DNA of 64,000 bases. Origin: Bryobacteraceae bacterium. GTDB taxonomy: Bacteria; Acidobacteriota; Terriglobia; Bryobacterales; Bryobacteraceae. Shown here piece by piece: positions 36,189-45,500 of the stretch. A program made the translations under genes and the position numbers. How positions within the stretch are numbered: the first letter of the stretch is position 1; each line of letters opens with the position of its first letter. Under the pieces are notes generated by a model. The model was not told where the DNA came from, ran no database searches, and was given only the letters and a program-made list of their open reading frames with translations. Location: positions 4,030,001 through 4,094,000 of the forward strand of contig BPGE01000001.1 of assembly GCA_026002875.1 (NCBI GenBank), written 5' to 3'.

Positions 36189-36859
36189 ACCGCCGCCGCG
36201 CCGTTGTCTCCTGGTCGTCCGGCAAAGACGCCGCCTGGGCGCTGCACCTCGCCAGGCAGCAGCCGGATCTCGAAGTGGCGGGGCTGCTGACGTCGATCAA
36301 CGCGGAGTTCCGCCGCGTCTCCATGCACGGCGTGCGGCAGGAGCTGCTTGAAATGCAGGCAGGCGCGGCGGGGCTGCCGCTGCGGATCGTCGAACTGCCG
36401 TGGCCCTGCCCGAACGAGGAATACGAAAAGCGCATGGGCGCCGCCTGCGCCGCCCTGCGCGCGGAGGGCGTGGAAGCCGTCGTTTTCGGCGACATTTTCC
36501 TGGCCGACGTCCGAGCCTACCGCGAGCGGCAGCTGGCCGGCACGGGGCTGGAGCCCCTCTTCCCGCTGTGGGGCGCGGACTCGCAAAAGCTGGCGCGCGA
36601 AATGCTGGACGGCGGCGTGCGGGCGCGCATCGCCTGCCTCGATCCGGCGCGCGTCGACCGGCAGCTGGCAGGGCGGGAATGGTCCGTGGAAGTGCTGAGT
36701 TCTCTGCCTTGCGGAGTGGATCCCTGCGGGGAGAACGGCGAGTTCCACACGTTCGTTGCGGACGCGCCGGTGTTCCGCCATCCGATCCGCGTGACGGCTG
36801 GCAAGGTCGTCGAGCGAGACGGGTTCGTCTACGCCGATTTCCTTCCGGAGAGTTCCTGA
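36185..36859 (+). CDS. DUF71-type ATP pyrophosphatase (diphthine-ammonia ligase-like)
   Basis: The 224-residue protein is an N-type ATP pyrophosphatase: the PP-loop SWSSGKDAAWAL lies near residue 9, followed by the MHGVRQELLEMQA segment, GDIFLADVRAYRERQL and the family signature GVDPCGENGEFHTFV near 180. In eukaryotes and archaea this family completes diphthamide on elongation factor 2; bacteria lack that modification, and the substrate of bacterial members is not established. It ends 26 bases before the tRNA-Arg gene, and the tRNA promoter lies just after its stop. Confidence 0.88.
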   Translation: MNRRRAVVSWSSGKDAAWALHLARQQPDLEVAGLLTSINAEFRRVSMHGVRQELLEMQAGAAGLPLRIVELPWPCPNEEYEKRMGAACAALRAEGVEAVVFGDIFLADVRAYRERQLAGTGLEPLFPLWGADSQKLAREMLDGGVRARIACLDPARVDRQLAGREWSVEVLSSLPCGVDPCGENGEFHTFVADAPVFRHPIRVTAGKVVERDGFVYADFLPESS

Positions 36860-36862
36860 AAC

Positions 36863-36875
36863 GGTTGTTACAATG
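36863..36875 (+). promoter_or_regulatory. Extended -10 promoter element of tRNA-Arg
   Basis: GGTTGTTACAATG contains TG-n-TACAAT, with TACAAT at 36869-36874. The tRNA begins 11 bases after it, consistent with a very short 5' leader. The 13-mer is identical to the one upstream of uvrA (1298-1310, minus strand). Confidence 0.6.
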
Positions 36876-36885
36876 GCGGCAGAGC

Positions 36886-36962
36886 GGGCCCGTAGCTCAG
36901 CCGGATAGAGCGTCTGGCTTCGAACCAGCAGGTCGGGGGTTCGAGTCCCTCCGGGCCCGCCA
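36886..36962 (+). tRNA. tRNA-Arg (anticodon UCG)
   Basis: The 77-base gene folds into a full cloverleaf. The acceptor stem pairs GGGCCCG with CGGGCCC, with discriminator G and an encoded CCA. The D arm is GCTC/GAGC. The anticodon loop CTTCGAA gives anticodon TCG, which reads CGA and probably other CGN arginine codons. The T arm is GGGGG/CCCTC (one G-U pair) around TTCGAGT. The outermost anticodon-stem pair (T-C, positions 27-43) is mismatched. Its 3' side borders a stretch of lower G+C, so it may have served as an integration site. Confidence 0.96.
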
Positions 36963-37846
36963 GCGCCCGCACATCTATCCGGAAATAGCGGGGTGCTGCT
37001 CATTGATCACTAGACTCGGAACCCCGAGCCTGCCCTGTTTTCCGGGTCGCATCCCGCCAAGCCGGAATTGCAGAGCGCATGCCAGCTGATCAGGGTGCAC
37101 ATCACTTCAACTCGGGTGGGCGCGGCTATCGGCTCAGCATCGGATCCCGCTCACTCTGCTTGCGCAGGCATGGCTCTGGGGTCTCTTCCATGGGTGCCAC
37201 CGATGCACATGATCACAGCGGACCTTGCCGCTTCCGCCCTACCGTCCTCTGTTTGCTGCAGGGCGACATCCGATGCAGAGCTTGCCGCGCAATGGACTTG
37301 GCAGATAACGCCACCAACGCACTAAAGCGAGCACACGATCGGTTTCCGCGAGATTGCGGAATCCCAAGTCCGCGGCCTTGGGGCCAAGTCCACTGACTGC
37401 ATGACCGCGGAGTTCAGGCTCGGACTGGCGCTTTGAATCCATGCCGAGAACTTGTCCCGGCCTCCTGACTCCAAGTCCGACCTGGGACAGTCGTCCGGGA
37501 ATTCCCGAGACGTCCAGCCAAATGGGCGGTTTACGGGCGCCCGATAGCCGGCAATTAGGAGACCATTCCGAAGAGGGCAAGTTTCCTTGGGAAAGAGTTT
37601 AACAATCCTTCTGCGGGAAGCGTATAAATGCTTTGGCGCCATAATGCACATGCTAGAAAGGGTGCAGCCCGGAAAGGGTGACTTGTCAAAGATGCTTAAA
37701 CATGCTAAAAATTATGCTCGTGATAGTCCGCTGCCGCAGACAGATTTTTGGTCACGGATTAAACATCCATAAGACTACTTTCTGTCGAGCGCCACGGCAG
37801 AGGACGAAACTATCTAAATCGGTCAAGTATAGGTAGTGTTGTCGAC
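36963..37846 (+). other. Lower-G+C region without a convincing gene, downstream of tRNA-Arg
   Basis: About 880 bases follow the tRNA with visibly lower G+C than the surroundings, especially from 37600. Short open frames exist on both strands (at most about 110 codons), but none has a good start signal or a recognisable product. A short inverted repeat (CGGGGT at 36989, ACCCCG at 37021) and a sigma70-like promoter (37683-37711) are present. I found no copy of the tRNA 3' end that would mark an attachment-site duplication, and no integrase. Confidence 0.55.
37683..37711 (+). promoter_or_regulatory. Candidate sigma70-type promoter
   Basis: TTGTCA (37683-37688) and TAAAAA (37706-37711) are separated by 17 bases. 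It could drive the secreted-protein gene that begins at 37847, with a leader of about 130 bases. The surrounding A+T-rich sequence raises the chance of a random match. Confidence 0.35.
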
Positions 37847-38686
37847 ATGCTACGCAAGACTATCTGCTTCTATCTCCTCTGCACCTTCTCTCTGTTCGCC
37901 CAGAATTCAGCGGATTTTTGGGCCGCTGATTCAATCCCAATTCAGGGCGATCCTGGCGTCCGCACGAAGCACGCTGACAGAGGAGCGCTCCTGCCAGACT
38001 CCGTCGGCGGAGTGCTTGCGCACGTGGCTGCAGGCGGCCCGTGGCGTACACTGATTTTCCTGACGAATCCGGGCACCAGTGACCCAGCAAAAGCCAAGCT
38101 GAGGTTTTACACGAGCAATGGCACATCAATGACCGTTACTCTGACGGACAGTCGCAAAACAGTGACCAACTCCGCATTTGAAATATCACTCCCCGCCCGT
38201 CAATCTTTGTTTCTTGAGACTACCAATCTTCCCCCGTTAACCCAAGTCGGATTTGCTGATCTGGACATCGAATTCGGAAAAATGACGGGGTATGCCATCT
38301 TCCGCGCAGTCATTGGAAATGCACCGAATCTTGAGGCGGTTGTTCCGCTGGAATGGGGTGTTTCCAAAGACTCCATCATTGCTTTTGACAACACTCAGGG
38401 CTTTGTAACGTCGATTGCTGTGGCAAATCGGTGGCTTTACACGCCGTGCGAACTGGTCGCCGATATCTACGATGAAATGGGTGTTTGGCTCGCTTCGTAC
38501 CGCAAATATCTGCCAGGACAGAGTCACACTGCTTTCGAAACTACCCGGGAATGGCCCGCGACTGCTGGCCGTCGAGGCACTGTGCGCCTGTCCAGGGTTG
38601 GCACATCCTGCAACTACGCTGCACTGGCGCTGTTGTTCAACCCGACGGGATCGGTGACGTCAGCACCGGTTATAGATATCAGGTGA
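37847..38686 (+). CDS. Secreted protein of unknown function, atypical base composition
   Basis: The 279-residue protein begins with a signal peptide (MLRKTICFYLLCTFSLFAQ). The body is beta-rich, with WRTLIFLTNPGTSDPAKAKLRFYTSNG followed by SAFEISLPARQSLFLETT, a pattern reminiscent of extracellular beta-sandwich proteins that recur in Bryobacter/Solibacter-type genomes. I cannot assign a function. Its G+C is about half by eye, well below that of flanking genes, and its codon use is less G/C-ending, which suggests transfer or a different selective history. It has no close neighbour and is flanked by non-coding sequence on both sides. Confidence 0.65.
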   Translation: MLRKTICFYLLCTFSLFAQNSADFWAADSIPIQGDPGVRTKHADRGALLPDSVGGVLAHVAAGGPWRTLIFLTNPGTSDPAKAKLRFYTSNGTSMTVTLTDSRKTVTNSAFEISLPARQSLFLETTNLPPLTQVGFADLDIEFGKMTGYAIFRAVIGNAPNLEAVVPLEWGVSKDSIIAFDNTQGFVTSIAVANRWLYTPCELVADIYDEMGVWLASYRKYLPGQSHTAFETTREWPATAGRRGTVRLSRVGTSCNYAALALLFNPTGSVTSAPVIDIR

Positions 38687-39167
38687 CTTCGACGCCTGCG
38701 GCCGCCTGATCACGAAGGCATGGAGTGGGCAGTCTGAATTACCGGGATTCTCTCGTTGACAGTCGGCTCATCCGTTCTTGATCGTATGAGGCTCAATGAG
38801 GACAGAAGGCTATTCGCTTCCTGAAAGCCTCGTCGACTATTTATTGCGGACTCTCATGCACTCGCTTTGGCGCAGCCATTGCGCTTCATCAGAGCCGCAC
38901 CGTCTGGAATGAGTGCGCAGCAGCTTCGTGCGAGGCCTGCGATTCTCAGAGCGGCGCACCATCTGGCAACGCGATTTCGGGAAGGACTGCCTTCCTCAAT
39001 CTGAGCCAAGTACAGGATTCAGAGCCGTACTGGACTGAAAGAACAGACTGCCACAAGGCCGCTCGCTGCCGTTGGCCGAAAGCCACGTTCCCGAGTCTGT
39101 ACACTTTCTGTTGTCAGGTGGCGGCAAGGTTTTCCTCAAAAGCCGCCCTTGCCCTGGAGCGTACCCG
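38687..39167 (+). other. Intergenic region without a recognisable gene
   Basis: About 480 bases separate the secreted-protein gene from the ROK gene. No convincing coding sequence, RNA gene or repeat was seen. The composition rises back towards the genomic norm near 39100. The frame of the ROK gene is open from 39072, but the translated upstream part does not look like protein. The promoter of the ROK operon should lie here, but I cannot place it with confidence. Confidence 0.5.
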
Positions 39168-40079
39168 GTGGGGAAGACCAAACCGCCAGTGGTCCTGGCC
39201 CTGGATCTCGGCGGAACCAAGCTGGCCGCCGCTTTGGTGGATGAAACGGGCCGCGTGCTGGCCGAACGCCACGCTCCCGTCATCAGAGACGACTGGCCAG
39301 CCACCATCCGGCAGATCGAAGAAGAAGCCGCCGCCTGTCTGGCTTCGGCAGGCGCCGCGTGGAGCGGGGTCTGCAGCGCCGGCATCATTGTTCCCGGCAT
39401 CGCCGGACCGGACGGCAATGTCTGGGCGCCGAATCTGTGGGGCGACCGCGATGTCCCTCTCGGGTCCGCCCTCGGCGAGCGGTTGCCGGTTCCCGTTGTC
39501 CTCGACAATGACCGTTCCGGGTATGTCCTCGGCGAACAGTGGCTGGGCGCTGCACGGGACTGTCAGGATGCCGTCTTCGTGGCCGTGGGCACGGGCATCG
39601 GAGTGGGCGCGCTGGTGGCCGGGCGCGTCCTGCGCGGCTGCGCGGGCATCGCCGGCGCCGCGGGCTGGATGGCGCTGACAACCGGCAGAAAGCCCGAATA
39701 TTCGCAGCACGGCTGCTGGGAGTGGGAAGCTGCCGGGCCCGCGCTGGCCCGCAAGTCCGGCCTTGCCACCGCAGAAGACGCCGTGGCCGCCGCCCGCCGC
39801 GGGGATCCGTCCGCCGTGGAAGCCGTGCGTGATGTGGCCCGCTGGCTGGGCCTGGGCGTGGCCAATCTGATCAGCGTGCTTAACCCTGAAATCGTCATCC
39901 TCGGCGGCGGCCTCATGGCGGCCGGAGATCTGTTCCTGGATCCGATCCGCCAGACTGTCCTGCAGGTGGCCCAGCCCCGTGCAGCGCGCATGGCGCGGAT
40001 TGTCCTTTCGCAGCTCGGGTCGCGCGCCGGCCTGCTCGGGGCCGCCCGGCTGGCCTCGAGCCGCGATATCGTTCTCTAG
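39168..40079 (+). CDS. ROK-family sugar kinase lacking the zinc-binding cysteines
   Basis: The 303-residue protein has the ROK ATP-binding motif ALDLGGTKLA at its N-terminus, the catalytic-site segment VVLDNDRSGYVLGEQW, GTGIGVGAL, and ILGGGLMAAG at the C-terminal side. The usual GH...CxCGxxGCxE zinc motif is replaced by AAGWMALTT...SQHGCWEWEAAG, leaving one cysteine. This matches a ROK subgroup rather than damage, since the frame is intact. GTG 39168 is chosen because GGAG lies eight bases upstream. It would phosphorylate a sugar or amino sugar imported by the MFS carrier encoded two genes downstream. Confidence 0.85.
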   Translation: MGKTKPPVVLALDLGGTKLAAALVDETGRVLAERHAPVIRDDWPATIRQIEEEAAACLASAGAAWSGVCSAGIIVPGIAGPDGNVWAPNLWGDRDVPLGSALGERLPVPVVLDNDRSGYVLGEQWLGAARDCQDAVFVAVGTGIGVGALVAGRVLRGCAGIAGAAGWMALTTGRKPEYSQHGCWEWEAAGPALARKSGLATAEDAVAAARRGDPSAVEAVRDVARWLGLGVANLISVLNPEIVILGGGLMAAGDLFLDPIRQTVLQVAQPRAARMARIVLSQLGSRAGLLGAARLASSRDIVL

Positions 40080-40088
40080 GAAGTCATC

Positions 40089-40835
40089 ATGTCCGCTCTT
40101 GCTTATTACGAAAAGATCCGCGGTCTGCTGGACCGCATTCACCAGACCCAGCAGTCTGCCATCGAGCAGGCTTCGGGCATCCTGTGCGATGTGATCGCCG
40201 CCGGACGGCGCGTCTATCTGTTCGGCAGCGGCCACTCGGTGATCCCCGTCATGGACGTGTTTCCCCGTTACGGAAGCTTCGTGGGCTTCTATCCGCTGTA
40301 CGATCCGCGCCTGATGTGGTGGAACGTCGTCGGTCCGGGCGGCGCCCGCGAGCTGCTGTGGCTGGAACGCCGCGAAGGCTATGCCGAAGTGTTCCTGAAA
40401 AGCTATCCGCTCCAGGAAGGCGATGCCATGATCGTCTTTTCCCACGGCGGCCTGAACGCCGCGCCCGTGGAAGCGGCGCTGATCGCGCGCCAGAAGGGTC
40501 TGAGCGTCATCACCGTCTCCTCGCACGCCAATCGCGCCGCCGCGCGCCCGACGCACTCCAGCGGCAAGGCGCTGGCCGACCTGGCCACGGTGGCCATCGA
40601 CAACTGCGTCGAGCCGGAAGATGCGCAGGTCGATGTCGGGCGGCCGGAGAAAGTCGCCGCGGCATCCACCATGGCCGCCGTGTTCATCGCAATGTCGCTG
40701 GTGGCGGAGACCGGCGCGCGGCTCGCCGCACGCGGCTTTCCGCTTCAAACATTTGTTTCCCCCAATGTTCCGGGCATCGAACCCGGCCATAACGAGCGCG
40801 TCTTCGAGGCCTTTGCGCAATGGATGCGGCCCTAG
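40089..40835 (+). CDS. SIS-domain protein (UPF0309-like)
   Basis: The 248-residue protein has the SIS sugar-phosphate-binding fold: RVYLFGSGHSVIPVMDVFPRYG, then a variable region, AMIVFSHGGLNAAPVEAALIARQ and SVITVSSHANRAA. It resembles UPF0309 proteins, which are often linked to amino-sugar metabolism. The likely role is isomerisation or deamination of a phosphosugar made by the ROK kinase, but the substrate is not determined. AGGAAG precedes the ATG. The gene starts nine bases after the ROK stop and overlaps the MFS gene by 16 bases. Confidence 0.85.
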   Translation: MSALAYYEKIRGLLDRIHQTQQSAIEQASGILCDVIAAGRRVYLFGSGHSVIPVMDVFPRYGSFVGFYPLYDPRLMWWNVVGPGGARELLWLERREGYAEVFLKSYPLQEGDAMIVFSHGGLNAAPVEAALIARQKGLSVITVSSHANRAAARPTHSSGKALADLATVAIDNCVEPEDAQVDVGRPEKVAAASTMAAVFIAMSLVAETGARLAARGFPLQTFVSPNVPGIEPGHNERVFEAFAQWMRP

Positions 40836-42019
40836 CGAGCCAGGGGGAGAGCCGCCCGCATCCGTGGCGCCGGGGCCCGCTGCTGGCGGCTGCGTGCGCC
40901 TCGATGCTGGTTTTCGGCTCCGTCATGGCGCTGCTGGGCGCGCTGCTGCCGGAGCTGGCGCCGAGGCTGGGCTTCGGACTGGCGCAGTCGGGACGGCTCT
41001 TCCTGGCGATGAACGCGGCGATGCTGGCGGCGAGCCTCGCCGCCGGATCGGCGATCGACCGCGCCGGCTTCCGCCTGCCCCTGGCGCTCGGTTCGATGCT
41101 CGTGGCCGCGGCGATGGCCCTCGTGGCCGCTGCTTCCACGTATGGCCACCTGATCCCGGCGATGCTGCTGCTGGGGCTGGGCGGCGGCGCGCTGAACGCG
41201 GCCTCGAACACGCTCACCGCCGATCTCCATGCCGAGGAGCGGCGCAAGAACGCCGCCCTGAACCTGCTGGGAGTGTTCTTCGGTTTTGGAGCGCTGCTGG
41301 TTCCGCTTCTCGTCGGCGCGCTGGTGAACACGGCGGGCGTCAGGCCTCTGCTCGCCGGAGCATCGGCGGTCTGCCTGGCGCTCGCTGCGGCCTGCGCGCT
41401 GCTCCGCTATCCGCAGCCGAAAGCGGCCGGGCAGGCGCCGGCGGCGGGCTTCGCAAAAATTCTCACAAACCCGCTGGTTCTTGTTCTGGGCCTGCTTCTG
41501 ATGCTGCAGTCCGGCAATGAATTTCTGCTCGGCGGCTTCATCTCCACGTTCCTTGTCTCGGCGGCAGGAATGTCCGTGGCGGCGGCCTCGTTCAGCCTGA
41601 CGAGCTTTTGGGCCGCGATCCTGATCGCCAGACTTCTCTGGGGGCGGCTGCTGCTGGCTGTCGACGGCAGGACTTTGATCTGCGCGTGCGCCGGCGCGTC
41701 GGCAGCGGCCGGAATCCTGCTGGCGGCGGCGCCGTCGCAGGGCGTGGCTGTGGCAGCGGTGCCGCTGCTCGGGTTCGCGGCATCGGGCATCTTTCCAACA
41801 ACACTGGGGCTGGCTGGCGCGCGGTTCGCGGACCAGTCCGGCTCGGTGATCGGCCTGCTTCTGGCCATGGCTCTTGTCGGCGGGATGACCGTGCCCTGGC
41901 TGGCGGGGCAGGCGGGCGAGGCGTGGGGCGTCCGCGCCACGATGGCGTTTGCGCCCGCCGGCTTCGCCGCCATCCTGATCCTGGCGGCGGTGGCGGGCCG
42001 CTTCCTCCGGCGGACGTGA
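40820..42019 (+). CDS. MFS sugar transporter
   Basis: The 399-residue protein has 12 predicted membrane helices in two halves, with the loop 2-3 region AAGSAIDRAGFRLPLALG resembling the MFS motif GxLxDRxG/RR. The layout is like FucP/NagP-type sugar:proton symporters. Its gene begins inside the SIS gene, so it is the third gene of the ROK-SIS-MFS operon and presumably imports the sugar that the other two act upon. The sugar is unknown. Confidence 0.85.
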   Translation: MDAALASQGESRPHPWRRGPLLAAACASMLVFGSVMALLGALLPELAPRLGFGLAQSGRLFLAMNAAMLAASLAAGSAIDRAGFRLPLALGSMLVAAAMALVAAASTYGHLIPAMLLLGLGGGALNAASNTLTADLHAEERRKNAALNLLGVFFGFGALLVPLLVGALVNTAGVRPLLAGASAVCLALAAACALLRYPQPKAAGQAPAAGFAKILTNPLVLVLGLLLMLQSGNEFLLGGFISTFLVSAAGMSVAAASFSLTSFWAAILIARLLWGRLLLAVDGRTLICACAGASAAAGILLAAAPSQGVAVAAVPLLGFAASGIFPTTLGLAGARFADQSGSVIGLLLAMALVGGMTVPWLAGQAGEAWGVRATMAFAPAGFAAILILAAVAGRFLRRT

Positions 42020-42056
42020 AGGGCGGCGCGTCCTCGCGCAGTGCTGCCAGCCGTGT

Positions 42057-42482
42057 TCAGGACGAGCGGGGCGCTGGCGCCATCACCATCCACTGCACGC
42101 CGAACCGGTCCGTCACCATCCCGAAGCAGGCCGCATAAAATGTCGGGCCGATCGGCATGTCCACCCGGCCGCCATCGCTGAGCCGCTCGAACGCGCGCCT
42201 TGCCTCGTCTTCGGAAGCGAAGTTCACGTTCAGCGCAAAGCCGCGGAACTGCGGCGGCTCGTCCGTCTTGCCGTCCGAGACCATCACGCGCGCATCCCCG
42301 ATGAGAAAGCTGGCGTGCATGATCCTGTCCAGCCATCCCTCCGGCAGGAGCTCCTCTGGAGGCGGCGCCGGGCTCTCCCGGAACCTCGCCACCGTCTCGA
42401 TCTTCGCTTCAAAAGCGTGCTCGTAAAACCGCAGGGCTTCCTCGCAGCGGCCGTTGAAAAACAGGTACGGCTCGATGGCCAT
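42057..42482 (-). CDS. VOC-family protein (PhnB/3-demethylubiquinone-methyltransferase-like)
   Basis: The 141-residue protein has the VOC fold pattern of the PhnB-like group: IEPYLFFNGRCEEALRFYEHAFEAK at the start, IMHASFLIGDARVMVSDG in the middle and FGMVTDRFGVQWMVM at the end. Members are mostly of unknown activity. Two ATGs are adjacent (42485 and 42482); GGGAGG lies five bases before the second, which I therefore use. It is the only gene between the sugar operon and the metal-efflux operon and is convergent with the former. Confidence 0.88.
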   Translation of the reverse strand: MAIEPYLFFNGRCEEALRFYEHAFEAKIETVARFRESPAPPPEELLPEGWLDRIMHASFLIGDARVMVSDGKTDEPPQFRGFALNVNFASEDEARRAFERLSDGGRVDMPIGPTFYAACFGMVTDRFGVQWMVMAPAPRSS

Positions 42483-42555
42483 CATCTCCTCCCTGAGCTC
42501 CGCAGGAACCCGGTGATGCAGACCTGACAACAGGCGCAGCGCGCGCCATCGCAGG

Positions 42556-45500
42556 TTACATCTTCGCCGCCCTGCGCCGCGCCACCACGTAGTACAGCGC
42601 TGGCAGCCCGACAAACGTCAGCACCAGAGTGGATGCCAGTCCGCCCACCACGACCGTGGCCAGCGGCCGCTGCACATCGCTGCCGATGCCCGTCGCGCGC
42701 GCCGCGGGAATCATGCCGAGCATCGCCACCACCACCATCATCAGCACGGGCCGCATCTGCGCCACGCAGCCGTCGATCAGGGTGGCGAGCAGATCCACGC
42801 CCGGCTGCCTGCGCCTCCGGTTCACTTCCGAAAGAATCAGCACGCCGCTCATCACGGCCACGCCGAACAGGCTCACAAAGCCCACTGCAGCCGAGACGCT
42901 CAGGTTGATTCCGCGCAGCCACAGCAGCCCGATGCCGCCCACGAACGAAAACGGCACCGTCAGCATCACCACCAGCGAGTCGCGCGTGCTGCGGAAGGCG
43001 AAGAACAGCAGCACGAAGATCAGGAACACGGTCACCGGCAGAGCGATGCTGAGCCTCGCCTTGGCGCGGGTCATGTTCTCGAACTGTCCGCCCCACTCGA
43101 CGCGGTAGCCCTCCGGCAGCGGCACTTCGCGCTCGACGCGCCGGCGGAGCTCGGCCGCGAAGCCGCCCTGGTCGCGGCCGCGGATGTTGGTGCGCACGCT
43201 CACCATGCGGCGGTTCTCGCTGCGGGCGATGATCGACTCGCCGTCCGTGATTCTGACATCGGCCAGCTGTCCCAGCGGGACGCGCGCGCCGCTGCGCGTG
43301 GGCACGAGAATGTTCGCGATGGCGCCTGCGTCGGCCCGGGCTTCCGGCAGGTACCGCACCGTGATGTCGAACCGGCGGTCGCCGTCAAACAGCGTGCTCA
43401 CCGTGCGTCCGCCGATGGCCAGTTCGATCAGCTCCTGCAGATCGCGCACGCGCACTCCGTAGCGAGCCATCTCGGGGCGGTTCACGCGCAGCGTCAACTG
43501 CGGCTGGCGGTTCTCCTGTTCGATCGAACTGTCCGCCGCGCCCGGAACCTGCCGCACGATGGCCAGCGTCTGCGAGGCCAGCCGCCGCAGCGTGTCCAGA
43601 TCAGGACCCGTAAACAGGATCGCCAGATCCGCGCTCGATCCCGTCACCGCCTCCGTCACCGTGTCGATGATGGGCTGCGTGATGTTGTAGGTCGAGCCTG
43701 GCACCTGCTCTTCCATCAGCCGCGCCAGTTCTTCCACCAGAACGGCCTTGGTGCGTCCCGCGGGCCATTGATCGTAGGGTTTCAGCGTCACCAGGAACTC
43801 GATGCGGTTCGGCCCGAACGGGTCCGTGCCCGCGTCGTTGCGGCCCGCCTGCGAGGCGACATCGCGCACGCCAGGCATCTTTCCGATCTCTGCCCGGACC
43901 AGCGAAGCCACGCTGGCCGACTTCTCCAGCGAAGTTCCCGGCGGCAGGTTCAGCCGCACCCACACGGTGCCTTCGTCGAGCACCGGCAGGAACTCCGTGC
44001 CGAGCCGCGTGGCCGCGAACACCGCCGCACCCACCACCAGCGCGGTTCCGGCCACCACCAGCTTCGCGCGGGGCAGGAACAGTTCCAGCGTTTTCCGGTA
44101 CAGGGCTGCCAGCCGGACGATCAGCGGGTTGTCCCACGCTTTACCGCCGTTGCGGAACAGCAGCGTCGCCAGCGCAGGCGTCAGCGTCATCGTGATCAGC
44201 AGCGCCCCCAGCAGCGCCGCGCACACCGTGAAGGCCATGGGCGTGAACAGCCGCCGCTCCACGCGCTCCAGCGTGAACAGCGGCAGATAGGCCGAGATGA
44301 TGATCAGCATCGAGAAGAAGATGGGCGACTCCATCTCGAACGCCGCGTCGCGGATCACCGTGAACGTCTGCTGGGCTGCAGCCTTGCGTTCCTCCAGCCG
44401 GTGCAGAAGGTGCTCGACCATCACCAGCGTTCCGTCGACGATGATGCCGAAGTCGATCGCCCCGAGCGAAAGCAGATTCGCCGGCACGCCCGACAGGTGC
44501 ATCACGATGAAGGCGAACAGCAGGGATAGAGGAATCGTCAGCGCCGTCAGCACCGCGGCGCGCACGCTGCCGAGGAAGAACAGCAGCACCAGCGTGACAA
44601 CGATCAGCCCTTCGCCCAGCGTCCGCGAGACCGTGCGCAGGGTGTTGTCGACGAGTTCCGTGCGGTCGTAGATGGTGCGGATGCGCACGCCCGCGGGCAG
44701 CCGCGTCCGCTCCAGCTCGTCGACAGCCTCGTGCACCAGCCGCAGCACTTCGCTCGGGTTCTCGCCGCGCCGCATCAGCACGATGCCCTCGACTCCGCCG
44801 CTGCGCTCGTTCAGCCCGAAGATGCCAGTCTGCGGCGCCGCGCCGACGGTGACGCGCCCCAGGTCCTTGACGTAGATCGGTACGCCGCGGGCTTCGCTGA
44901 CGACGCTGTTTTCGATGTCCTCGACGCCCCGCAACAGGCCGACTCCGCGCACGGCGAGAGACTGCTGCCTGTTGTCGAGCAGCGCGCCGCCCGCATTGCG
45001 GTTGCTGGCGGCCACGGCTTCGGCGATGTCTTCGAGCGTGAGCCGGTATTTTTCAAGCAGCAGCGGATCCACCTGAATCTGGTACTGCTTCACGAGCCCG
45101 CCGAACGGCACGACATCCGCCACTCCCGCCACCTGCAGCAGGCGCGGCGTGATCACCCAGTCCTGCAGCTCGCGGAGCTGCAGATCGTCGAGATGCGGCG
45201 CCTCGATGACATAGCGGAACATCTCGCCGATCGGCGTCGCCATGGGGCCGAGCACAGGCTGCAGCCCTTCTGGCAGCTCCACCTCGCGCAACCGCTCGAG
45301 CACGAGCTGCCGCGCCCTGTAATTGTCCATCGAGTGCTCGAAAGTCAGCTGCACCAGTGAAAGTCCGAAAATCGTCCGCGAACGGCGGTTCAGCACCCCC
45401 GGCGTATTGTTCAGCGCCCGCTCGATGGGGATGGTCACCTGCTGCTCGACTTCTTCCGCCGCCAGCCCCGGCGCCAGCGTGATGACATCGACTCCCGGGT

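Noticed and set aside
36938-36962. Search for a duplicated tRNA-Arg 3' end as an attachment site further downstream
   Set aside because: No second copy of the last 20 or so bases of the tRNA was found by eye up to 39.2 kb.
37322-37772. Small open frames in the low-G+C region (about 60-110 codons, both strands)
   Set aside because: No ribosome binding sites, no recognisable products and weak codon bias; kept as non-coding with low certainty.
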